From assembly GCA_001897525.1 (NCBI GenBank), contig MKTB01000019.1, positions 62,001-126,000 on the forward strand: a stretch of DNA of 64,000 nucleotides, given 5' to 3'. The notes below the pieces were generated by a model. That model did not search any database. It had not been told where the DNA came from and was given only the letters and a program-made list of their open reading frames with translations. Shown in pieces: positions 43,527 through 52,686 of this stretch (its first letter is position 1; the number at the start of each line of letters is the position of its first letter). A program made the translations under genes and the position numbers. The DNA comes from Bacteroidetes bacterium 43-16 (GTDB lineage: Bacteria > Bacteroidota > Bacteroidia > Chitinophagales > Chitinophagaceae).

Positions 43527-45476
43527 ATGAAAAAAAAAATCCGAACTTTAATCCTCTGCTTAGTGGTACTCTGCTGCTTTAAGAGCAAGAGCCAGGCCCA
43601 ATTACCCAACTGTTCTACTGTTTATTACGATGACTATCAAGCAGTTTGGGCACCGTTTTTCGGTGTGCTCGTTCCATGGCCTGGTCCCTCTACGCTTAAG
43701 TTATACAATTTTGATCCTGCCGCTGCTATCTCTCCTACCAATCCTTCTTTAAATACGATTTCCTTTCCCCCCAGCTTTTTTGGAGGTCTTACCGTATCTA
43801 AAGTATTAAACTCCAACGATCCTACCCTCACTTTTTATGGAATCTACGGATCACCCATGATACCCGGAGATGTCAGGTTCTGCTACTATGATCCTGCAAC
43901 CAGTACCTGGGTAATGACCAATCACCAGGCATTTGAAGCCGTAAATATTGCAGCGGGTGGCAATGGGATCATTTATTGTTACGACCTGATTAATCAAAAG
44001 ATTTACACCTATGATGGCACTGGAGATGCTAGCTTCCTGATGACAATACCAGATATGGATCCTGAAAGTCCTTCTGACCTTGTGGCAGACTGTGAAGGCA
44101 ATTGGTACATCATGAATTTTTCAGGCAGGGAGCATCCACCTTTCCTCCGGAAATATTCACCTGCAGGTGTATTACTGGAAAGCTGGAATGTTTCTAATCC
44201 CAATAATTACCGGATATTAGGAGGAGGATTTGCCATTGTCGGCAATACGATTTACACAGACGTTATACTGCCTGTCAGTCTGGAGTTAGGACTGGCCTCT
44301 GCCACCATTACACCAGGTACGATTGTCTTCAACAATGTATCACAAGGGCTGCCTACCAGCGCTACCACACCTGCCGGAACCGGATATACCCAGCATATTA
44401 TAGGAGACATGGGCACCTGCCCGCAACAGATTCCCCTTACGGCCTCCATCAGTGTAACGGCTGCCCCTACAGCACTCTGTTTAGGGACAGATGTCACCTA
44501 TACCGCCACTATCACAGGAGGAGGCGCTAGCCCCCAATACCAATGGTTTGTAAATGGAGTAGCTGTCCCGGGAGCCACTAACCCTACCTTTACCTATCCT
44601 ACCGCCCTGAATGAGCAAGTTACCTGCCAGTTGACCAGCAGTTCGTTCTGTGTGCCGGAAAGAGTGATTATGAGTGCGCCGGTAAGCGTTGATGTGGTCG
44701 ACGGCTCTGATCCCTCATTAAGTTACCCTTTTGAAAAAATATGTGAACAAGCTTTACAGACCGAGCCGGTATTTTTACCCCCGGGCGGTACTTTTAGTGT
44801 AATTCCGGCTAATGGCCTCAATGTAAACAGCACGAATGGAAAGGTTGACTTCACCGGTAGCAGAACAGGCGATTATGCCATCACTTATACTACTAAAGGG
44901 AACAGCAGCTGCCCTTCAAAAAGCATAAGTGTACCTATGAAAGTGATGCCTCAACCACAAGCAAAAATCAATATACTGGATCCTTTTATCAGCTTATGCC
45001 AGGGCGGGGAGATACGTTTAGAGACCAATCACTATCCGAATACCAATTATCATTGGTGGCCGCAACACTACTTCAGCGACAATTTCTTTGAAAATTCTGT
45101 GACCGGCAAGTTCCCGGAAGGAACAAGTACGGTAAGTGTCTATGTAGAAAATGAATATGGTTGTGTGGCAAAAGATACCACTACGATCAAGCTGGAAGCT
45201 TGCTGCAAATTTGATCTGCCCAATGCATTTACGCCTAATGGAGATGGCAGGAATGATTACTTTGCCCCGGTATCTATGTCTGATCTGGCAATCATTGATT
45301 TCTCTATCTACAACCGTTGGGGCCAACTGGTTTACAAAGGTTTTGGAAGCGATGCGCGCTGGGATGGCAAACTTAAAAGCAAAGAACTGGCACAGGGCAT
45401 TTATAATTATATGATCACCTTCACTTGTGACAATCAGCAATTTTCCAGGAAGGGAACTATAAACCTGATCAGGTAG
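43527..45476 (+). CDS. Surface protein with gliding-motility-associated C-terminal (CHU_C) domain, copy 1
   Basis: 649 residues. Signal peptide about 1-25 (ending SQA before QLPNC). Residues ~26-295 are a propeller-like region (YYDPATSTWV, NIAAGGNGIIYCYD, YDGTGDASFLMTIPD, LVADCEGNWYIMNF). Ig/PKD-like modules follow (about 300-390, YQWFVNGVAVPGATNPTF) and a second at about 395-480. The last ~85 residues are a CHU_C/T9SS type-B domain (FDLPNAFTPNGDGRNDYFAP, IYNRWGQLVYKGFG, WDGKLKSKELAQGIYNYMI). It should be exported by the T9SS to the surface, possibly as an adhesin. It is one of three near-collinear paralogues. The ATG is followed by an A-run (10 A), a spot prone to slippage. Confidence 0.92.
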   Translation: MKKKIRTLILCLVVLCCFKSKSQAQLPNCSTVYYDDYQAVWAPFFGVLVPWPGPSTLKLYNFDPAAAISPTNPSLNTISFPPSFFGGLTVSKVLNSNDPTLTFYGIYGSPMIPGDVRFCYYDPATSTWVMTNHQAFEAVNIAAGGNGIIYCYDLINQKIYTYDGTGDASFLMTIPDMDPESPSDLVADCEGNWYIMNFSGREHPPFLRKYSPAGVLLESWNVSNPNNYRILGGGFAIVGNTIYTDVILPVSLELGLASATITPGTIVFNNVSQGLPTSATTPAGTGYTQHIIGDMGTCPQQIPLTASISVTAAPTALCLGTDVTYTATITGGGASPQYQWFVNGVAVPGATNPTFTYPTALNEQVTCQLTSSSFCVPERVIMSAPVSVDVVDGSDPSLSYPFEKICEQALQTEPVFLPPGGTFSVIPANGLNVNSTNGKVDFTGSRTGDYAITYTTKGNSSCPSKSISVPMKVMPQPQAKINILDPFISLCQGGEIRLETNHYPNTNYHWWPQHYFSDNFFENSVTGKFPEGTSTVSVYVENEYGCVAKDTTTIKLEACCKFDLPNAFTPNGDGRNDYFAPVSMSDLAIIDFSIYNRWGQLVYKGFGSDARWDGKLKSKELAQGIYNYMITFTCDNQQFSRKGTINLIR

Positions 45477-45504
45477 TACACAGTTATGCCTCAAACAGGA
45501 AAAC

Positions 45505-45535
45505 AAGGGTCCTTCTTATGTAAAAGAGGACCCTT
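45505..45535 (+). terminator. Terminator of CHU_C copy 1
   Basis: AAGGGTCCT (45505-45513) and AGGACCCTT (45527-45535), followed by CTTCTTTTT. Confidence 0.85.
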
Positions 45536-46079
45536 TCTTCTTTTTAGGTATTTGATACATCCGTAGAGCGGGCAAGAGGCAAGATGCAGTACAAAAGGAT
45601 ATCCAAAATGGGAAAAGTCCTCCCTATCCGGGCATGAGATCTTATAATTATCTACTCATAAAGTATTGAATCAATAAAAAAAAACGGGGCCAAACAACGA
45701 AAAATGAATAAATAGCATTTCAATAGAAATTTGACCAAGCTATTAAACAATCAACTATTTCAAATACATAGATTTTTTATCTAAAAAATAAAGGTTGTTT
45801 TTCGAAAAATAAAATAATGTATTAAACAGGAAGCCTTATCATTAAAAAATCACCTGTATCGGCAATTTTAAAATATTTAAGCAATCCAATCTGCCCGCAT
45901 GAAAAGCTTTTTTTACTCTTTTTAGTTGCTCCGCTCTCCTTCGCGCCTTTATCCCTATCCCACTGCATCTCATAAGTACCCTTCTACCAGGCAAGCCACC
46001 TATTGTTTCGACATAAAAAGTATTGCAGATTAAAAACAATTCAAGCATTGTTATTCAATTTTTACAACAATCACTACCT
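45536..46079. other. AT-rich spacer before CHU_C copy 2
   Basis: About 540 bp, AT-rich, with part similarity to the spacer before copy 1 near its start. Two short minus- and plus-strand frames cross it but lack protein character. No clear TAnnTTTG promoter. Confidence 0.5.
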
Positions 46080-48020
46080 ATGAAAAAAAACTTTACTCGT
46101 TTAATATCACTCTTCTTCCTGCTATGTGGGTGGTATCGTAACAGCTTTGCCCAATTACCCAATTGTACCAACATCTATTTAGATGAATATTTAGATCAGA
46201 TTGATGCCAGCGGGGCGCACACCAGTTCAGTTCCTACCGGGAAATTATACACTTTTGATCCTACGGCACCCGTTTCTGCCACTAACCCTTCTTTAAATGC
46301 GATTTCCTTACCACCGGATTACTTTGGTGGTCTTACGGTATCTGAGGTACTTAACTCCGGCAATCTCACACAAACTTTTTATTGTGTGACCAGGATACCA
46401 ACGGGTCAACTCAAGTACAGCTATTACGATCCGTTAACCAGCAACTGGGTGAACACGGGCCACAATCCCGGGCCTCCCAATATTGCTGCAGGAGGCAATG
46501 GTATTATTTATAGTTTAAACATATTTGGCAGAGTGTATAAATATGACGGGACAGGGGATGCTACCGTTTTAATGGATGTACCCGACTTCCTGCTTGAAGG
46601 ACCTCTTGACCTGATCGCAGATTGTGAAGGCAATTGGTATATTATCAATTTTACCGGCAATTTTGCCCCTCCCTTTCTCCGGAAGTATTCTCCAACAGGC
46701 GTATTGCTGGAAAGCTGGACCATTAGCAATCCTAATAATTATCAAATGATTATAGGCGGAGGCTTTGCCATTATCAATAATACCATTTACGTAGATGTAG
46801 CCATCCCTCCCGCTAATACAGACCTGGGCATGGCCTATGCTACATTGACTCCGGGCAATATCTCGTTCAACAATATTACAAGCGCTTTGCCCAATAATGT
46901 CGTCGTCCCTTCCGGGAACGGAACAGCAACACAGCATATATTTTCAGACCTGGGCAGTTGCTCAGGAGCCATTCCCACTTATGCTTCCATTACAGTGACC
47001 GCTAGCCCTAATGCTATATGCGCCCGCACAAATGTGAACTATACTACCAGCGTCACCCATGGAGGCAATGCTCAATACCAATGGTTTGTGAATGGCGTTG
47101 CCATTCCCGGTGCCACCGGCAGTACGTTCAGCTATATTACCAATATGAACGACCAAGTCACCTGCGAGCTCACCAGCAGCCTCGCCTGCGTGACCAACAG
47201 GGTGGTCATGAGTGCTCCTGCTGTGATTGATATAGTAGATGGTGCTATACCGGCATTAGGCTATCTTTTTTCAAAAATCTGCGTGGGTGAGGCCCTGCAG
47301 ACAGACCCCATCCTGGTAAGACCACAAAACGGTACGTTCAGCGTAAGCCCTGCTACCGGATTAAATGTTAATACAAGTACCGGCCACATTGATTTCAACA
47401 ATGCCACTCCCGGCAACTATACCATTACCTATACCACAAAAGGCAATGCTAACTGCCCATCAAAGAGTATCAGTGTGCCCATGAGTGTCATTCCTCAACC
47501 CTATGTAAAGATTGATGTGGACGGAAAATTGTCCAGCTTATGTGATGGCTCTGAAGTACATCTAAGTACCCCCTACTATCCCAATACTACTTATGACTGG
47601 TGGCCGGACCATTTCTTCACCGATAGCTTCTTTGAAAACGCTATTACCGCCACCTTCCCCGAAGGCAACAATACAGTAAGTGTATATGTAACCGACTCTA
47701 ACGGCTGCATAGGAAGAGATACTGTCCTCATTACACTAGAACCCTGCTGTAAATTTGATATGCCTAATGCATTTACGCCGAATGGTGATGGCAGAAATGA
47801 TTATTTTGCCCCGGTATCCATAACAGAACTGAATGTAACCGATTTTTCTATCTATAACCGATGGGGGCAATTAGTCTACAAAGGATTTGGACGAGAGGTG
47901 AGATGGGATGGCAAGCTGAAAGGTAAAGATATGGCCCAGGGTATTTATAACTATATCATTGAATTTAAATGTGATGGCAAGCAGTATTCGAAGAAAGGAG
48001 ATATCAACCTGATCCGATAA
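46080..48020 (+). CDS. Surface protein with CHU_C domain, copy 2
   Basis: 646 residues from ATG 46080, chosen because it gives the signal peptide (MKKNFTRLISLFFLLCGWY, cleavage near SFAQ); an upstream extension of 19 codons is AT-rich noise. Layout is as in copy 1: propeller-like region (NIAAGGNGIIYSLN, YKYDGTGDATVLMDVPD, LIADCEGNWYIINF), Ig/PKD-like modules (YQWFVNGVAIPGATGSTF) and the type-B T9SS CHU_C tail (FDMPNAFTPNGDGRNDYFAP, FSIYNRWGQLVYKGFG, WDGKLKGKDMAQGIYNYII). Differences are spread through the sequence, so the array is not a very recent duplication. Confidence 0.92.
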   Translation: MKKNFTRLISLFFLLCGWYRNSFAQLPNCTNIYLDEYLDQIDASGAHTSSVPTGKLYTFDPTAPVSATNPSLNAISLPPDYFGGLTVSEVLNSGNLTQTFYCVTRIPTGQLKYSYYDPLTSNWVNTGHNPGPPNIAAGGNGIIYSLNIFGRVYKYDGTGDATVLMDVPDFLLEGPLDLIADCEGNWYIINFTGNFAPPFLRKYSPTGVLLESWTISNPNNYQMIIGGGFAIINNTIYVDVAIPPANTDLGMAYATLTPGNISFNNITSALPNNVVVPSGNGTATQHIFSDLGSCSGAIPTYASITVTASPNAICARTNVNYTTSVTHGGNAQYQWFVNGVAIPGATGSTFSYITNMNDQVTCELTSSLACVTNRVVMSAPAVIDIVDGAIPALGYLFSKICVGEALQTDPILVRPQNGTFSVSPATGLNVNTSTGHIDFNNATPGNYTITYTTKGNANCPSKSISVPMSVIPQPYVKIDVDGKLSSLCDGSEVHLSTPYYPNTTYDWWPDHFFTDSFFENAITATFPEGNNTVSVYVTDSNGCIGRDTVLITLEPCCKFDMPNAFTPNGDGRNDYFAPVSITELNVTDFSIYNRWGQLVYKGFGREVRWDGKLKGKDMAQGIYNYIIEFKCDGKQYSKKGDINLIR

Positions 48021-48034
48021 GACTGCAATGAAGT

Positions 48035-48079
48035 AAACCAACAGGGGCCTGGCTATTAGCCAGGCCCCTGTTGGTTTTT
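48035..48079 (+). terminator. Strong terminator of CHU_C copy 2
   Basis: A perfect 20-bp stem, left arm AAACCAACAGGGGCCTGGCT (48035-48054), ATT loop, right arm 48058-48077, then T residues; 15 bp after the stop codon. Confidence 0.92.
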
Positions 48080-48678
48080 GGCTCTTATGCCCATCTTCAA
48101 CAAGTAACAATTTACAGATCCAAAATCCTGCAACCTATTGTATCACTTCTGCCTGCAAGGTATTGTTGTGTTTTGAAAGAGTTTTTTCAGCAGGATGCAC
48201 CATCTATAAGCAGAGCAATGACTTGCTGATAAGGGTATGGCAGGACAGCTGTCGGACCAAATGATTGTTCTACCGGCAAACATAATTACCTCAATCCTGA
48301 TATACCGGATACGAGCATATGTTCTGAATATTTTTAGCAATCAGACCGGAATTTCACTGATATGCCTGTATTTCATTAAGATACAAGTAAAAATTCACAA
48401 ATCATAAACAAACCCTTTAGGCATTCTTAACTGTCTTCTATGAAAGAATTGAATGGAATGAAAAATCTTAACGCTTAAGCATTGAAAAGTTAATAAATAA
48501 AGATAAAAACAATATATTTTAAAGAAATCAGATCAAAAAAAACAACAAATAGTATTTTTATCTAAAAATGATGTAATTTTTTAAAAATAAAAACAAAAAA
48601 AATAAAAAAAATTGAGCAAAATAAGAAAATTTATCTACCTTCTTGATTCCAATTGTATAATCTCAAATATTCCCTGAC
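48080..48678. other. 599-bp AT-rich spacer with poly-A/A-tract segment
   Basis: Nothing coding is supported. From about 48470 to 48630 the plus strand is dominated by runs of A (phased A-tracts separated by T-rich steps), a composition expected to bend DNA or exclude nucleoid proteins. TACCTTCTTG near 48637 is one base longer than a -7 box and may be part of the promoter of the DUF4907 gene. Confidence 0.5.
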
Positions 48679-49047
48679 ATGAAAAAAACTTTTTTTGTCC
48701 TTTTCGGTTTAATGATGACCCTTTTTTCCTCATCAGTTAGCTATGGTCAAAATGGCAAGGTACACTACACCTCCACCAAAACAGTTAATGCAATAGCTGA
48801 AGATCAAAAAGAAATACACTATACTTATAAAGTGTTTAAAAATAATGACGGCTCTTTTGGCTATGAGATACTGGCCAATGGCAAAACTTATTTTTACCAG
48901 CCCAATTACCCGGGCCGCACAGAGGGGTTTGCAGAAAAGAAAACCTGTGATGTGATTGCGACCCTGGTGATCAAAAAGATCAATTCAGGCAAAATGATCC
49001 CTGCTGTAAATGACCGTGAACTCGATGCCTACGGTTTAAAAAAATAA
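48679..49047 (+). CDS. DUF4907 family exported protein
   Basis: 122 residues. Signal peptide about 1-23 (ending SYGQ). The mature part matches DUF4907: GSFGYEILANGKTYFYQPNYPG, then KTCDVIATLVIKKINSGKMIPAVNDRELDAYGL, a compact alpha/beta domain of unknown function found in Bacteroidota. It lies 35 bp before CHU_C copy 3 and probably shares its transcript, while the other array copies lack such a partner. The gene is complete. Confidence 0.88.
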   Translation: MKKTFFVLFGLMMTLFSSSVSYGQNGKVHYTSTKTVNAIAEDQKEIHYTYKVFKNNDGSFGYEILANGKTYFYQPNYPGRTEGFAEKKTCDVIATLVIKKINSGKMIPAVNDRELDAYGLKK

Positions 49048-49082
49048 TTTCCAACACCTTTTCCCTTTAATAATCACTCTGT

Positions 49083-51035
49083 ATGAAGAAGATATTTCGT
49101 AAATCACTCACCTCTTTATTAATACTCTGCTGCCTGCACAGCAGCACTTCTGCTCAATTACCCAATTGCTCCAATATATATTATGATGATTATGATGCCA
49201 TCCTGCTTAATCTATTTGGACTGGTCCTGCCTATAGTAGGCAACCCTACCGGAAGATTATACACGTTTAATCCTGCCACACCAGTATCTCCCACAAATCC
49301 TTCTTTAAACAGCATCGCCCTGCCGACCGGCTATGTAGGAGGCATTACTATATGTGAAGTGTTGAACTCGGGAAACCCTACACAAACTTTTTACTGTGTA
49401 ACCGGATCAACCGTTAATAACATCCGGTACAACTATTATGATCCGGTCACCAGTAGCTGGGTAAATACCGGGCATAATCCTGCCGCTGTAAATATTGCTG
49501 CAGGAGGTAATGGTAACATTTACAGCCTGGACGGGGGCACCGGAAGGGTCTATAAATATGACGGCACCGGCAATGCCAGCTTACTGATCACTGTACCTAA
49601 TTTTAGCAATGAAGGCCCTTATGACCTGATCGCAGATTGTGAAGGCGACTGGTATATCCTGAATTTTACGGGTATGAATGCTGCTCGCTTTCTTAGAAAA
49701 TACTCTTCCACAGGTACCTTACTGGAAAGCTGGACGGTAACCAATCCTAACAACTATGAAATGCGCTTCGGTGGCGGATTTGCCATTGTCAATAATGTGA
49801 TCTATACAGATGTGGTCATCCCCGGATCCCAGGATATCGGTATGGCTTATGCAACCATAACACCGGGTAATATTGTCTTTAATGATGTCACTACCGCTTT
49901 CCCTAGTGGTACGGCAGTACCTGCCGGCGGCGGATTGTTTACACAAAATATTTTTGCAGACCTGGCCAGTTGTGCCGGTGCTATCCCTACCATTGCCTCT
50001 ATTAATGTAACGGCCAATCCTGATGCATTATGTGCCGGTGCCAGCGTTACTTATACCACCACCATTACCGGTGGCGGTAACAATCCCAGGTACCAATGGT
50101 TCATCAACGGTAACCCTGTTGCCGGTGCTACAAGCCCTACCTTCACCCATAATACGGGGCTGAATGAGCAAATCACCTGTGAGCTGACGAGTAGTTCGCT
50201 ATGCGTGCCGGACAAAATCGTGATGAGCGCGCCTGCAGTTATTGATGTAGTAGATGGTTCCAATCCTGTGTTGAGTTATCCGCTGGCGCAGATCTGTGAA
50301 GGAGAGGAAATACAGATCGACCCTATCGTATTTACCCCTAAAGCCGGTACCTTCAGCGTAAACCCTACGACAGGATTAAATGTGAATACCACGAATGGCC
50401 GTGTTGACTTTACCGGTGCTGCTGTAGGCGATTACACGATCACCTACACGACTAAAGGGAACAGGAACTGCCCTGCTAAAACCATCTCTGCACCTATAAA
50501 AGTTTTGGCCAAACCTTATGTGAAGATCAACTTGTCGGAGCATGAAAATACCTTGTGTACGGGATCTGAAATACGCTTAACGGCCAATCACTACCCGAAT
50601 GCAGTCTACAACTGGTGGCCGAAACGCTACTTCAGCGACAATTTCTTTGAAAGCGCTATAAACGGTGTCTTCCCGGAAGGAACGAGTACGGTAAGCGTGT
50701 ATGTTGAAGATGCAAATGGCTGTGTGGCTAAAGATACGACCACCATCAAACTGGAAGCCTGCTGCAAAATTGATATGCCCAATGCGTTTACACCAAATGG
50801 AGATGGCAGAAATGACTACTTTGCCCCGGTAACGATGACTGATATGAGAATTACCCAGTTTTCTATCTACAACCGTTGGGGAAAATTAGTGTACAAAGGA
50901 TTTGGGAACGGTGTAAGCTGGGACGGTAAGCTTAACGGCAAGGACCTGGCCCAGGGCATCTACAACTATATTATTGAATATCACTGTAATGGTGAGCAGT
51001 CTTCTACAAAGGGAGATGTACTCCTGATGCGATAA
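49083..51035 (+). CDS. Surface protein with CHU_C domain, copy 3
   Basis: 650 residues. Signal peptide about 1-25 (ending STSA before QLPNC). Propeller-like region (YYDPVTSSWVNTGHN, NIAAGGNGNIYSLD, YKYDGTGNASLLITVPN, LIADCEGDWYILNF), Ig/PKD-like modules (YQWFINGNPVAGATSPTF; AGTFSVNPTTGLNVNTTNGR) and a CHU_C/T9SS type-B tail (IDMPNAFTPNGDGRNDYFAP, FSIYNRWGKLVYKGFG, WDGKLNGKDLAQGIYNYII). It sits 35 bp after the DUF4907 gene and is followed by a terminator and the promoter of rplF. Closest by eye to copy 2 in the propeller part. Confidence 0.92.
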   Translation: MKKIFRKSLTSLLILCCLHSSTSAQLPNCSNIYYDDYDAILLNLFGLVLPIVGNPTGRLYTFNPATPVSPTNPSLNSIALPTGYVGGITICEVLNSGNPTQTFYCVTGSTVNNIRYNYYDPVTSSWVNTGHNPAAVNIAAGGNGNIYSLDGGTGRVYKYDGTGNASLLITVPNFSNEGPYDLIADCEGDWYILNFTGMNAARFLRKYSSTGTLLESWTVTNPNNYEMRFGGGFAIVNNVIYTDVVIPGSQDIGMAYATITPGNIVFNDVTTAFPSGTAVPAGGGLFTQNIFADLASCAGAIPTIASINVTANPDALCAGASVTYTTTITGGGNNPRYQWFINGNPVAGATSPTFTHNTGLNEQITCELTSSSLCVPDKIVMSAPAVIDVVDGSNPVLSYPLAQICEGEEIQIDPIVFTPKAGTFSVNPTTGLNVNTTNGRVDFTGAAVGDYTITYTTKGNRNCPAKTISAPIKVLAKPYVKINLSEHENTLCTGSEIRLTANHYPNAVYNWWPKRYFSDNFFESAINGVFPEGTSTVSVYVEDANGCVAKDTTTIKLEACCKIDMPNAFTPNGDGRNDYFAPVTMTDMRITQFSIYNRWGKLVYKGFGNGVSWDGKLNGKDLAQGIYNYIIEYHCNGEQSSTKGDVLLMR

Positions 51036-51056
51036 GAGAAATCTCTACCTATCAAT

Positions 51057-51092
51057 AAAGCTGCCGGGACCTTGATCCCGGCAACTTTATTT
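51057..51092 (+). terminator. Terminator of CHU_C copy 3
   Basis: AAAG plus TGCCGGGA (51062-51069) pairs with TCCCGGCA (51076-51083) plus CTTT, with one mismatch, then T-rich sequence; 22 bp after the stop codon. Confidence 0.85.
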
Positions 51093-51348
51093 TATTTAAC
51101 CTTCATAATAGATGTATCACCATAAATGATCAAGGTTGTAATGATTCTTTATATGTAGCACTTACTATAATTCTAAATCATTTTTTTATCAGGGATTGCT
51201 CGACTTCATTATATTTCGCTCAAAATGATGCCCTTTTTGGACGGCTCCATTATCTTTAAAAATTAAGCTTACTTTTGCCGGACCGGCCAGCTAAAGCAGC
51301 TCTTCTTCACGCTGTAAAAAATCTTTACCGGCGGCCTCATAACAAATA

Positions 51349-51380
51349 TTTGGCTATATAAAAAGATAGGATTACCTTTG
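51349..51380 (+). promoter_or_regulatory. Promoter of the rplF ribosomal-protein unit
   Basis: TTTG (51349-51352), a 20-bp spacer and TACCTTTG (51373-51380) are an exact match to the Bacteroidota consensus. The leader to the rplF ATG at 51494 would be about 110 nt and contains inverted pairs AGTTC/GAACT and GTTATT/AATAAC that could fold. It places the rplF-secY block under its own control. Confidence 0.75.
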
Positions 51381-51493
51381 CCCTCCATTTTAAAAAACCA
51401 GGTCTGAAAATCTAAAGTTCTTTCCTATACGTGGAACTGAACACGGGTCCGGGTTATTTGAAACATTCAATAACTTTTTTAAATTTTTTAAAC

Positions 51494-52048
51494 ATGTCTC
51501 GTATAGGCAAGAAGGTAATTACATTACCAGCAAACGTTACGTTAACGGTTTCTCCTTCTAACGAAGTAACTGTTAAAGGCCCTAAGGGTGAATTAAAACA
51601 ACAAATTGACCGCGATCTTAAAGTTGAGATCGAAGGTACTGAAGTGACGATCACTCGTCCTACAGACCAAATCCGTCACCGTGCATTACATGGTCTTACC
51701 CGTTCTTTGGTAAACAACATGGTTGTAGGTGTAACTGATGGTTATGAATTGAAACTGGAATTAGTGGGTGTGGGTTATCGTGCCGCTGTAACCGGCCAAC
51801 AATTAGACCTGGCTTTAGGTTATTCTCACAACATCATCATCGAAATGCCAAAAGAAGTAACTGCTACTGCGGTTATGGAAAAAGGTAAGCCACCATTGGT
51901 TACTTTAACTTCTATCGACAAACAATTAGTAGGTCAGGTAGCGGCGAAAGTACGTAGCATGCGTAAACCAGAACCGTACAAAGGTAAGGGTGTTCGTTTC
52001 CAAGGTGAAGTTATCCGTCGTAAAGCAGGTAAAACAGCCGGTAAATAA
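51494..52048 (+). CDS. rplF: 50S ribosomal protein L6
   Basis: 184 residues from ATG 51494 (MSRIGKKVITLPANV). The two L6 halves are intact, ending EPYKGKGVRFQGEVIRRKAGKTAGK with the conserved YKGKG box. L6 binds 23S rRNA near the factor-binding site. Other frame starts upstream lie inside the leader. Unlike the usual spc order there is no rpsN or rpsH directly upstream; instead a CHU_C gene, a terminator and a promoter lie there. It is followed by a 220-bp spacer before rplR, where a few bases are usual. Confidence 0.98.
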   Translation: MSRIGKKVITLPANVTLTVSPSNEVTVKGPKGELKQQIDRDLKVEIEGTEVTITRPTDQIRHRALHGLTRSLVNNMVVGVTDGYELKLELVGVGYRAAVTGQQLDLALGYSHNIIIEMPKEVTATAVMEKGKPPLVTLTSIDKQLVGQVAAKVRSMRKPEPYKGKGVRFQGEVIRRKAGKTAGK

Positions 52049-52054
52049 TATTTT

Positions 52055-52128
52055 AATGGTTAATGTTGAATGGTTAATGATTAATTATCGAAAAGCCGTT
52101 TAACATTAACCATTGCCCATTAACAATC
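52055..52128. repeat. Heptanucleotide repeats in inverted orientation between rplF and rplR
   Basis: Four heptads (AATGGTT, AATGTTG, AATGGTT, AATGATT; 52055-52082) are mirrored by complementary heptads (TAACATT, AACCATT, GCCCATT, AACAATC; 52101-52128). A perfect 13-bp inverted repeat, AATGGTTAATGTT and AACATTAACCATT (52055-52067, 52102-52114), results, so the spacer RNA can fold into a long hairpin inside the operon. Confidence 0.85.
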
Positions 52129-52268
52129 AATATAGTAACCTTCGGAAGCCTTCTTTAATTCTTGTATGGTGTTGCGGATGCCAAAAAGGTATTTTAGCTT
52201 AAACCGCTAAAACGTCCCGGTGCCAGGATTGCAAGTTTAAAGTAGAGCCCGTACAAATAGCAAATAAA

Positions 52269-52631
52269 ATGTCAAAAACAGCAAAAAGCGTATTGCGTCG
52301 TAACAAATTACGTGCAAGAGTACGTAGAAATGTAAGCGGTACTGCACAAAAACCACGTCTTTGTGTATTCCGTTCCAACAAAGACATCTATGCACAAATC
52401 ATAGATGACACAACAGGTAGCACTATTTGTGCAGCAAGCAGTCGTCAAAGCGATATCGTTGCTCAAGGTGGTACAAAAACTGAAAAAGCAGCATTAGTAG
52501 GTAAAACTATCGCAACTAAGGCTAAAGAATTAGGCCTGGACGCTATCGTATTTGACAGAGGTGGTTATTTATACCACGGTCGTATCAAATCATTAGCTGA
52601 CGGCGCTCGTGAAGCGGGTCTTAAATTCTAA
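52269..52631 (+). CDS. rplR: 50S ribosomal protein L18
   Basis: 120 residues, complete and of normal length ([24 protein letters not shown] to [18 protein letters not shown]). It binds 5S rRNA. The 220-bp gap to rplF carries repeats and a small hairpin (TTAGC, loop, GCTAA near 52192-52210); the 55-bp gap to rpsE is unremarkable. Strong use of GGT/AAA/CGT codons marks it as highly expressed. Confidence 0.97.
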   Translation: MSKTAKSVLRRNKLRARVRRNVSGTAQKPRLCVFRSNKDIYAQIIDDTTGSTICAASSRQSDIVAQGGTKTEKAALVGKTIATKAKELGLDAIVFDRGGYLYHGRIKSLADGAREAGLKF

Positions 52632-52686
52632 TTCTTAAAAAAATATTCAGTATTTGAGGCTCATCCTCATTAAAAAATTTATCAAA

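Noticed and set aside
51431-51493. Longer N-terminus for L6
   Set aside because: The extra 21 residues fall in the leader and L6 homologues start at MSRIGKK-type sequence.
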